Assembly: GCA_020629005.1 (NCBI GenBank) | Contig: JAHDEE010000020.1 | Coordinates: forward strand, 1 to 46,871 | Origin: Chitinophagales bacterium | GTDB lineage: Bacteria; Bacteroidota; Bacteroidia; Chitinophagales; UBA2359 | DNA length: 46,871 nt | Direction: 5' to 3' | Part shown: positions 1-6,754 of the stretch, in pieces | Position numbering within the stretch: position 1 is the first letter of the stretch | Layout of the letters: each line of letters starts with the position of its first letter | Translations under genes and position numbers: made by a program | Notes under the pieces: generated by a model | What the model was told of the DNA's origin: nothing | The model's database searches: none | The model's input: the letters and a program-made list of their open reading frames with translations, nothing else

Positions 1-12
1 CGGCGGACTGTG

Positions 13-193
13 GGTGCAAAATAGCCCGGATGGAAGAGGAAATGGCGGTGCTGAGGGCCGTGGCGACTGCTGGCTGCTGGTAGCTCGGAGCTTGCCGGAG
101 AGATGCCAGCAGCCTTGCAGGAGCAGGCCCGCAGTGCCGCCATTGGAACGGACAGCCGGAAGACCCTTAACGCGATGGTATAGGCATCGCTCC
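13..193 (+). repeat. Structured intergenic repeat, copy A
   Basis: Non-coding, GC-rich element of about 180 bp. It opens with GGTGCAAAATAGCCC (13-27) and closes with TCGCTCC (187-193), marks shared with the copies near 11.4, 24.9 and 46.5 kb. It can fold into a long outer stem, 41-59 with 126-144 (18 of 19 positions paired, including a tandem T-G/G-T wobble), an inner stem 72-80 with 106-114 plus CTGC/GCAG (67-70 with 117-120), and an apical segment 81-105 holding AGCTCGGAGCTTGC. The core 41-144 matches copy C at 97 of 104 positions, and two pairs of the outer stem change on both sides. Function is unknown: a structured RNA or a non-autonomous mobile repeat would both fit. Confidence 0.75.
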
Positions 194-223
194 TAATGAT
201 CTTCTAATTCAGATTAGAGGCAT

Positions 224-258
224 CTAAAAAATCGGACTCCACAAGGGGAGCCCGATTC
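224..258 (-). terminator. Terminator of the EF-G paralog gene
   Basis: Read leftward, AATCGG-type arms (230-235 with 252-257) extended by CTCC/GGGG form a hairpin followed by a run of six T. It lies about 40 bp past the stop of the EF-G paralog and separates it from repeat copy A. Confidence 0.75.
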
Positions 259-294
259 TATTGGTGCAGATATCATACGGTATGATGGAAGATT

Positions 295-2424
295 TTATGT
301 GGCTTCCATCGCTGTTTGGTGCTGCTTGATAATGCTTTGTTGCAACTCATGCGGCACCGGTGCGAAATCGGCAAAGGATTGGCTGTGTTTGGCGCGTCCT
401 TGCGAAATCGACCGCAAGGTAGAGGCATATTTGTATAGCTCCGCCAATGGAACTTTAGCTTTCAGCCTCTGATATACTCCAGCAGATTCCATTCCTTCGA
501 TGATGGCACGCTTGGTTTGCAAGTCGCCCATTACATCTCCCATGATGTCGTCGGGAACGAGGATTTCTACATTGTAGATGGGTTCTAGCAATTGGGGATT
601 GGCATCCAGAAAAGCCTGCTTGAAGGCCATTGCGCCTGCGATCTGGAAGGCCATATCATTGGAATCTACGGCGTGCATTTTGCCATCGTAAACGCTGATG
701 CGGATGTCGCGACAATAGGAACCGGTGAGGGGCCCATCTTCCATTCTTTGCTTGATGCCTTTGAGGATTGAAGGTAGAAATTTGGTGTCGATCGCTCCAC
801 CGACAATGCTGTTGTTGAATACGATTTTCCCTCCCCAGGGCAGATCGACTTCTTCTGTCTTTCTTACCGGGATATCGGCGGGTGGTGGCATGCCATCATA
901 GTAGGGCTCGACCAATAGGTATACCTCGCCAAACTGGCCGGAACCTCCGGACTGCTTCTTGTGTCGATAATTGGATTTGACCGTTTTGCGAATTGTTTCG
1001 CGGTAGGGAATTTTTGGTGCTTCAAATTCGATAGAGAGTTTGCTGCTGTGATCCAGCTTCCATTTGGCTACGGCCAGGTGCATTTCTCCTTGTCCATGCA
1101 GGATAAGCTGCTTCAATTCTACAGAATGTTCGGCAATCAAAGATGGATCTTCTTCTTGCAGCTGATGAAGACCGGCGGAGAGTTTCTCCATATCTCCCTT
1201 GGAGGCCGTCTTTACGGCCATGCTAATGCGCGGTGCAGGGAATTCGATGTTGGCAATATTGTAGGGCTTGCCTTTTTCGTGCAGGGTATTGTTGGTATGC
1301 GTTTTCTTGAGCTTCACGGTGGCTCCAATATCTCCTGCTTTTAGGCTGTCTACTGCTTCCCGCTTTTTGCCGTTGACGACATAGAGCTGTGTGAGTCTTT
1401 CGCTGGCCGCGGTGACTGCGTTTTGCAGATCATCGCCAGAATTGACTGTTCCTGAGTAGACTTTGAAGAAGCTCATGTCACCCAGATGTGGCTCAGAGAT
1501 GGTTTTGAATACGAATAATGCTGTGTCTCCGTTTGGATCACAGTTGAGCGTCTTTCCACTAACGCGCTCTGCTGGTGGCATATCTACCGCCGCAGGTGCC
1601 ACATCGTTCAGGAAGCCCATGATTCGGCCACTGCCCATGTTTCGTTCTGCAGAGCAGATAAAGAGAGGGAAAATGTCGTGGTTGATCATCGAGAGTTTAA
1701 GGCCCTTGGTCATTTCTTCCTCGGTGAGGGTGCCTTTCTCAAAAAAGAGCTCCATGAGGCCTTCGTCGTTTTCGGCTATTGCTTCTACCAGCTCATTGTG
1801 CAGCCTCTTTGCTTCTTCTAGTTCTTCTGCTGGTATTTCTAGTTTTTCTGGTTTACCGCCGTCATCCGTGAATTTGTACATCACCATTTTGAGTACGTCG
1901 ATGATGCTGTCGAATCCGATACCCTGTTTGTAGGGATATTGGACGACTGTTACTTTGTTGCTAAAGCGCTGTTTGGCCATGCTTACCGTGTTGTCGAAAT
2001 CAGATTTTTCGCTGTCGACCTGATTTACGGCAAAGATCATTGGTGTTTGGAATTGTTCCGTGTATTCCCAGATCAATTCCGTTCCTACTTCTACTCCATA
2101 TTGTGCGTTGAGCACCATGACTCCTGTATCAGTAACACTGAGTGAGCCAATCACTTCCCCAACAAAATCGTCATATCCGGGAGTGTCCAGAATGTTGATT
2201 TTGCTATCCTTCCAAGAAACATGCATTAGCGAGGTAAAAATGGTGTTTCCTCTTTCATGCTCCAATTCGTGGTAGTCTGATATGGTATTGTTGTCATTAA
2301 CTGAGCCACGACGGGTAATCAGACCACCTTCAAAAAGCATGCACTCAGCGAGTGTTGTCTTTCCCGAACCCGCATGGCCCAATAAGGCGATGTTGCGGAT
2401 ATTATGAGAATCGTAAACTTTCAT
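295..2424 (-). CDS. EF-G2-like translation factor (EF-G paralog)
   Basis: A 709-residue, full-length EF-G-family protein. It has the G1 loop GHAGSGKT (16-23), RGNTI in the switch I region (59-63), DTPGY (80-84) and NQVD as G4, followed by domains II-V. Canonical EF-G reads DTPGH; the histidine that promotes GTP hydrolysis is tyrosine here. Together with a start resembling the Bacteroides paralog (MKVY... and an xGSGKT loop), this places it with the EF-G2-type paralogs, one of which in Bacteroides is reported to support translocation without GTP hydrolysis during starvation. It acts on the ribosome in the cytosol. It is probably monocistronic, with its own terminator at 224-258. The family is certain; loss of GTPase activity is inferred from one residue. 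Confidence 0.9.
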   Translation of the reverse strand: MKVYDSHNIRNIALLGHAGSGKTTLAECMLFEGGLITRRGSVNDNNTISDYHELEHERGNTIFTSLMHVSWKDSKINILDTPGYDDFVGEVIGSLSVTDTGVMVLNAQYGVEVGTELIWEYTEQFQTPMIFAVNQVDSEKSDFDNTVSMAKQRFSNKVTVVQYPYKQGIGFDSIIDVLKMVMYKFTDDGGKPEKLEIPAEELEEAKRLHNELVEAIAENDEGLMELFFEKGTLTEEEMTKGLKLSMINHDIFPLFICSAERNMGSGRIMGFLNDVAPAAVDMPPAERVSGKTLNCDPNGDTALFVFKTISEPHLGDMSFFKVYSGTVNSGDDLQNAVTAASERLTQLYVVNGKKREAVDSLKAGDIGATVKLKKTHTNNTLHEKGKPYNIANIEFPAPRISMAVKTASKGDMEKLSAGLHQLQEEDPSLIAEHSVELKQLILHGQGEMHLAVAKWKLDHSSKLSIEFEAPKIPYRETIRKTVKSNYRHKKQSGGSGQFGEVYLLVEPYYDGMPPPADIPVRKTEEVDLPWGGKIVFNNSIVGGAIDTKFLPSILKGIKQRMEDGPLTGSYCRDIRISVYDGKMHAVDSNDMAFQIAGAMAFKQAFLDANPQLLEPIYNVEILVPDDIMGDVMGDLQTKRAIIEGMESAGVYQRLKAKVPLAELYKYASTLRSISQGRAKHSQSFADFAPVPHELQQSIIKQHQTAMEAT

Positions 2425-2678
2425 ACTTGGAAATTTAATGGGTTGGAAAATATCTCTACATAAAACTGTCTAATTTCGCTTTAGAACGTTGCTCTCTTTT
2501 GTCTACAGACTTGTGCATAGAGGTTCGCCACTACGCACACAGCAATGGCAGCACAAACTGGAAGAAGCATGTTTAAAAAGTTCCTGGTGTGGAAGGACAC
2601 CAAAGCAATACGGATCAGGCAAGGGCTTTTGCCTTTAGTGACATTAATATACTAAATTTCCTTGAAAACTGTTATGAC

Positions 2679-2686
2679 TATATTTG
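2679..2686 (+). promoter_or_regulatory. Putative -7 element TATATTTG
   Basis: A perfect TAnnTTTG Bacteroidota -7 box 44 bp before the ATG at 2731, with a TTG at 2662-2664 (spacing of 14, shorter than usual). It lies in the 306-bp gap 2425-2730. The rest of that gap shows only two small hairpin-like inverted repeats near 2590 and 2625 and a 36-codon open frame (2545-2655) with no recognisable features. Confidence 0.45.
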
Positions 2687-2730
2687 TGTTTTCGAATTAG
2701 AGGACCTATAACAATCAATTAAGCTTCGAG

Positions 2731-3234
2731 ATGTTAAAAATCACCGATCAGTCTCTTATAAGTTTCTGTGCCTTAGCGTTTGCCGCCGCTTTTCTCCTAG
2801 TAAACACCCAGTGCAAAAAGGATCCCCTGGACGATCTGGACTGCGGAGTAGACATCTTCTCCTTCACCTCTGAGATCACTAGTATGTACCCAGGTACGGA
2901 GCTTACAGGTCCGATTGTACTTCGGGAGAATCTAGAGGATATTGGTGAGGCCGAGATTCGTCAAATGATTGGCATTTATCTCTCTACCGATGCCCTTTAT
3001 ACGGACAGTGATCGGGAGATTGTCTATACCAGAGGACCATTGACGGTAAGCGAGGAGAATGCAGATGAATCGACATTAGAGTGGAATTTGGTTATGCCAT
3101 TCGACATCGAGCCTGGCAATTATTACCTTTTGGCGCGGATTCAAAATCAAACCTGGGTCTGTGGTACGAATGGAGATGACTCCGTATGGGTACTGCCAGA
3201 AACCGCTAGTTTGCCGATTACAATTTTGGAATGA
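2731..3234 (+). CDS. Exported protein with CARDB/Ig-like fold
   Basis: A 167-residue protein. The first 25 or so residues are a hydrophobic export signal ending near NTQC (Cys28), which could be an atypical lipobox, so a lipoprotein is possible but not certain. The middle carries GIYLSTDALYTDSD, the pattern of CARDB-type extracellular adhesion or Ig-like domains, and the C-terminus is strand-rich. No catalytic motif is seen. It has its own -7 box at 2679, and the next gene starts 44 bp downstream on the same strand. Role unknown; a surface or periplasmic binding module is the best guess. Confidence 0.7.
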   Translation: MLKITDQSLISFCALAFAAAFLLVNTQCKKDPLDDLDCGVDIFSFTSEITSMYPGTELTGPIVLRENLEDIGEAEIRQMIGIYLSTDALYTDSDREIVYTRGPLTVSEENADESTLEWNLVMPFDIEPGNYYLLARIQNQTWVCGTNGDDSVWVLPETASLPITILE

Positions 3235-3278
3235 TTTTTCCGCATTTGACGCATTAAACTGAAACAAAGTATCCCCTT

Positions 3279-3818
3279 ATGGCAGAACAACTATATGGAG
3301 TGGGTACTCGTGTAGAGCACCCCCAATTTGGACTAGGCGTAATTACAAAAATTCTATTCGGCTCTTACGAGATCACTTTTGTAAAGAGAGGACAGATAGA
3401 GATTGCACATCATTTCCAGGACATGGAAATAATCGAGCCTGTATGGCCGGACAAGAACACTGTTGACATGGCGATGGTGACCAAGAGCCTGGAAGGCATC
3501 CTTCGGAAATGGAGTGATTTCTTGCCTGTTATACAGATGGGCGATCGCTGGGTAGGCGGTACGATGATCTTAAAGCCGGGACGACCAGATCAGAAGGCTA
3601 AGGAGATTCCGATAGAGACCTTTTTCCACAAGATTGTGATGGTTCGCGATCGCTTGCGTGTGATGGAGCAACGGATCAACAGCAGCAAGCTGAGTGATGA
3701 AGAGAAGGTGAATCTGCAGCAATATATTTCTCGTATCTACGGTTCACTTACCACCTTCAATATATTGTTTGAAGATAAGGAGCACCACTTTAAGTCTAAG
3801 ATTGAAAACCCTGCCTAA
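3279..3818 (+). CDS. Conserved protein with UvrD-like Tudor N-terminus
   Basis: A 179-residue, soluble protein without a signal peptide. Residues 8-50 (GTRVEHPQFGLGVI and onward) match the small SH3/Tudor-like barrel at the C-terminus of UvrD/PcrA helicases, here detached from any helicase. The remaining 120 residues are charged and mostly helical and were not recognised. Ten bases after its stop comes the cytochrome-b5-like gene, so the two are probably co-transcribed. A nucleic-acid or RNA-polymerase contact is conceivable from the Tudor fold but is inference only. Confidence 0.7.
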   Translation: MAEQLYGVGTRVEHPQFGLGVITKILFGSYEITFVKRGQIEIAHHFQDMEIIEPVWPDKNTVDMAMVTKSLEGILRKWSDFLPVIQMGDRWVGGTMILKPGRPDQKAKEIPIETFFHKIVMVRDRLRVMEQRINSSKLSDEEKVNLQQYISRIYGSLTTFNILFEDKEHHFKSKIENPA

Positions 3819-3828
3819 ATATACTCGT

Positions 3829-4041
3829 ATGCAGCTTGCTCTGCGAAATGGGCAAGAGAGGGAGGAAATCTGGGTGGCCTATCAAGGCATTATCTATGAG
3901 GTGACCGATAGTCGCCTGTGGCGCGATGGCAAACACTACCAGCACTGGGCCGGGCAAGATTTGACTGAAGAGCTGGATGAAGATGCTCCTCATACCGAAA
4001 AGGTGTTTCAGCGCTTCAAGGCCGTCGGGCAATTAGGTTAA
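3829..4041 (+). CDS. Small cytochrome b5-like heme/steroid-binding protein
   Basis: A 70-residue protein: YQGIIYEVTDSRLW, then HYQHWAGQDLTEEL and a terminal segment KVFQRFKAVGQL. This is the layout of the prokaryotic predicted heme/steroid-binding cytochrome b5 domain (YVAYKGxVYDVT...W..G.H..HxAGxDLTxxL). Two histidines in the HYQH segment are candidate heme ligands. An earlier in-frame ATG at 3769 lies inside the preceding gene; the ATG at 3829, ten bases after that gene's stop, gives the normal domain start and is preferred. Cytosolic; electron-transfer or ligand-binding role inferred. Confidence 0.75.
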   Translation: MQLALRNGQEREEIWVAYQGIIYEVTDSRLWRDGKHYQHWAGQDLTEELDEDAPHTEKVFQRFKAVGQLG

Positions 4042-4086
4042 ATAGCCTTGTCAATTCCCCTGAGTAGGCTGGGTAGCCACAATCCA

Positions 4087-4128
4087 CAAAAAAGTATACC
4101 TCGCATCGGCTGAGCCGAGCGAGGTATC
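4087..4128 (-). terminator. Terminator of the outer-membrane barrel gene
   Basis: Arms ATACCTCG (4096-4103) and CGAGGTAT (4120-4127) enclose a second small stem (CGGCT/AGCCG). Read leftward, the hairpin is followed by a run of six T (A run 4088-4093). It sits about 50 bp past the stop at 4175. Confidence 0.75.
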
Positions 4129-4174
4129 TTTGACCAAACATCTAACTGAAAATTTTTCTTTCGCTTGGTACTTT

Positions 4175-4900
4175 CTAGAAGAAGTACCCAATCTGCACTC
4201 CGTAACTGTTGGATTGGTAGAGCTGAGCGCTTTTTACTGCTTTCAATCCTCTCTTCGCCTGCACACCGGCTGTGAAAGTTCTGCAACCTAGTGAAAACTC
4301 GAGGCCTGCGCCTATAGTCAATCCCAGGTTATATTTATTCAGGTCTGAAGCAAACTGTTCTTGTGTGCCTGTTGCTTCCAGCTTGTGAACGGTACTTCCT
4401 TTGACCAGTATCTGGTTGGTTACTCCAGCAGTTGCATAAGGCTTAATTCCGTTTCCAATTAAGGGTGCTCTGTACTTAATGCCCACTGGCACCTCCACAA
4501 AACTACCTTGGTTTGTTACTTCAAGACTTCTAGTGTCTCCTGTTTCCGCATTCTTGGATTCATCAGCGATTTCGGTTGTATAGCTCATTTTTCGATTCGC
4601 CCAGTTTACACCGCTTGTGATCGTCAAAGACTTTCCGATTACGAACTTCTCAAAGCTTACTCCTGCTGCAAAGCCCGAACCAGAGTTCTGTACATCCAGA
4701 TCCTGCAAGTTTGTCAAACGGCTCAGGCCACTTTCCAGGTTTAGTCCGATTCTGTAAGAACTGTTTCCGTGATTGTGATTACAAACCTTACTTGCCTCTT
4801 CTATTTGAGGAATCACCTGTACTGCCTCCTGCGCGCTCAAGTGATTGGAAAACATACCTATTCCAAACAGGCATAGCGCCGTCATTAAAATGCTTCTCAT
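4175..4900 (-). CDS. PorT-like outer-membrane beta-barrel protein
   Basis: A 241-residue protein with a Sec signal peptide (MRSILMTALCLFGIGMFSNH, cleavage probably after LSA) followed by alternating hydrophobic and polar strands: YRIGLNLESGLSRL, LTITSGVNWANRKMSY, GSFVEVPVGIKYRAPL, GIKPYATAGVT, GAGLEFSLG. It ends in aromatic YGVQIGYFF, as barrels recognised by BAM do. The pattern is that of the outer-membrane beta-barrel (PorT-like) families common in Bacteroidota. It is monocistronic with a strong terminator. Substrate or partner unknown. Confidence 0.75.
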   Translation of the reverse strand: MRSILMTALCLFGIGMFSNHLSAQEAVQVIPQIEEASKVCNHNHGNSSYRIGLNLESGLSRLTNLQDLDVQNSGSGFAAGVSFEKFVIGKSLTITSGVNWANRKMSYTTEIADESKNAETGDTRSLEVTNQGSFVEVPVGIKYRAPLIGNGIKPYATAGVTNQILVKGSTVHKLEATGTQEQFASDLNKYNLGLTIGAGLEFSLGCRTFTAGVQAKRGLKAVKSAQLYQSNSYGVQIGYFF

Positions 4901-5438
4901 AATCCGATTTTTATATTACACTGATATTAAAATAAATTCTCTACTGGAATTCTGACTGAACTGGTCAGCTTGAATATGTTCTAAATTGATTGTAAAAAAT
5001 TATTCTATAAGCGTAAATTATGGGTTTACCGACTAGGGCAAAATTAAATCAATCATCAAGTAGAAAATCGAATCACTAAGCCCGGAAACATTTCTTTGAT
5101 AGGTGCAAGATAAAAGCAATCTGCACCGTAAAAAAGTTCATTAAATAGGTAATTCCGGAACAAAAGCAAGACAGTTTCTGCTGTTTCTTGCTCGAATAAA
5201 ACCTTCTAAAGAATTGATTTTCAACAACTTGACTCTTCACTAAAACTGTACACGATATCATCAGTTTGGGAAAGGTTGCTTTGGCCTCTCCTAGCTCGAC
5301 TATATCTTGTGCAATGATTGTCCAGAAAGAGGAGTCAAATGGCAGCTTTTTGTAACGCTAATTTCAAAAGATATATTCTGCCCTTTGACACCAATTTCCG
5401 CACACGGGTCTTATAACGATTAGCAATCCCGGAAGTCA
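4901..5438. other. Non-coding interval, no clear gene
   Basis: About 540 bp of AT-rich DNA between the start of the barrel gene and the terminator of the thiolase operon. Both flanking genes are on the minus strand, so this holds the barrel gene promoter, though no TAnnTTTG box is obvious. The only structure noted is an inverted repeat GCAAGA...TCTTGC around 5166-5194. Short open frames here look like chance. Confidence 0.5.
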
Positions 5439-5474
5439 CAAAAAAAAAGAGCAGCTGAATCAATCAGCTGCTCC
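5439..5474 (-). terminator. Terminator of the fadN-fadA operon
   Basis: Perfect 9-bp arms GAGCAGCTG (5449-5457) and CAGCTGCTC (5465-5473) with a 7-base loop, followed on the minus strand by a run of nine T. Confidence 0.85.
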
Positions 5475-5542
5475 TTGTTGTTTTATTCTCCGAACCTTAA
5501 TTCGGACTTAGGGATAGAGAATCAATAACCTTAAGGACCGAA

Positions 5543-6718
5543 TCAGAAACGCTCAACAATTCCCGCTATGCCCTGACCGCCGCCTACGCAAGCAGTAACC
5601 ATACCATACTTTCCACCAGTGCGTTTTAGATCATTCAAAATTTGAACAATCAGTTTGGTACCTGTACAGCCTAGCGGATGCCCCAGTGCAATGGCACCTC
5701 CATTGATGTTGGTCTTTTCCGGATCAAGGCCTGCTTCACGAACGACCGCAACTGTTTGTGAAGCAAAAGCCTCGTTCAGCTCAATCAAATCAATGTCGCT
5801 CAACTTCATGCCTGCCTGTCCAAGCGCCTTTGGGATGGCGGCAACCGGACCTATGCCCATGATTCGTGGCTCCACTCCTACTGAGGCCGCTGTAACGATA
5901 CGTCCGATTGGTTCCACGCCAAGTGCAAGTACCATCTCTTCCGACATTAGTAGGCAGAAAGCTGCTCCGTCTGATGTCTGGCTGCTATTACCAGCCGTAA
6001 CTGATCCTCCCTGAGCGAATACCGGTCGGAGCTTTGCAAGCGCTTCCAGGCTTGTGCCTCTTCGTGGACCTTCATCAGTATCGACTACAAATTCTCGCTC
6101 TGCTCTTTTGCCTTTTTCATCAATGTAGACCTCGTTTACTGTGATCGGGCAAATGCCATCTTTGAAGTAGCCTTTGTCCAGTGCGTTAAGTGCTCGCTGG
6201 TGCGATTGGAAAGACCAGGCATCCTGATCTTCACGGCTTACTTTGTATTCGTTTGCCACTGCCTCAGCAGTCAATCCCATGCCCAGGTAATATTCGGGGT
6301 TGTTCTTGGCCACTTCGTAGTTGAGCACTGTTTTCCATCCGACTGTTGGTACCAATGACATTGACTCTGTACCACCTGCTACTATACACTGTGCCATGCC
6401 TGAACGAATCTTAGCCGTAGCCACAGCTACTGTTTCTACTCCTGAGGCACAGTATCGGTTGATGGTCATACCGGCAGTCTCTTTTGCCAATGCACGAACG
6501 GAGATCATTCTTCCGATCTGCATGCCTTGTTCGGCTTCAGGGACAGCGTTACCAACAATGAGGTCGTCTACCATCTCCGCCTTGACTTGAGGCACTGATT
6601 TTAGCAAATGATCGATTACATCTACCGCCAGATCATCTGGTCTGGTAAATCGGAATCCGCCTCTTTTGGCTTTTCCTACGGCCGTTCTGTATCCGGCCAC
6701 TATATATGCTTCTTGCAT
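5543..6718 (-). CDS. fadA: Acetyl-CoA C-acyltransferase (3-ketoacyl-CoA thiolase)
   Basis: 391 residues, the normal length for a degradative thiolase. The acyl-carrying cysteine is Cys90 in NRYCASG, His347 lies in GHPLGCTG and Cys377 in ACVGGGQG, so the catalytic set is complete. It performs the last step of beta-oxidation, cleaving 3-ketoacyl-CoA with CoA to acetyl-CoA and a shortened acyl-CoA. It follows the fadN-like gene by 36 bp on the same strand and ends at a strong terminator, so the pair forms one operon, presumably controlled by the TetR regulator upstream. Confidence 0.93.
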   Translation of the reverse strand: MQEAYIVAGYRTAVGKAKRGGFRFTRPDDLAVDVIDHLLKSVPQVKAEMVDDLIVGNAVPEAEQGMQIGRMISVRALAKETAGMTINRYCASGVETVAVATAKIRSGMAQCIVAGGTESMSLVPTVGWKTVLNYEVAKNNPEYYLGMGLTAEAVANEYKVSREDQDAWSFQSHQRALNALDKGYFKDGICPITVNEVYIDEKGKRAEREFVVDTDEGPRRGTSLEALAKLRPVFAQGGSVTAGNSSQTSDGAAFCLLMSEEMVLALGVEPIGRIVTAASVGVEPRIMGIGPVAAIPKALGQAGMKLSDIDLIELNEAFASQTVAVVREAGLDPEKTNINGGAIALGHPLGCTGTKLIVQILNDLKRTGGKYGMVTACVGGGQGIAGIVERF

Positions 6719-6754
6719 TTCTGCTTAGTTTTAAATTGATTTAATAGGACCTGC

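Noticed and set aside
14-196. Open frame of 60 codons over repeat copy A
   Set aside because: It covers the structured repeat; substitutions between copies follow base pairing, not codons.
961-2275. Long plus-strand frames opposite the EF-G paralog
   Set aside because: Antisense shadows of a strongly conserved gene.
2545-2655. 36-codon open frame MAAQTGRSMFKKFLVWKDTK...
   Set aside because: Too short, no promoter or ribosome-binding signal and no recognisable motif.
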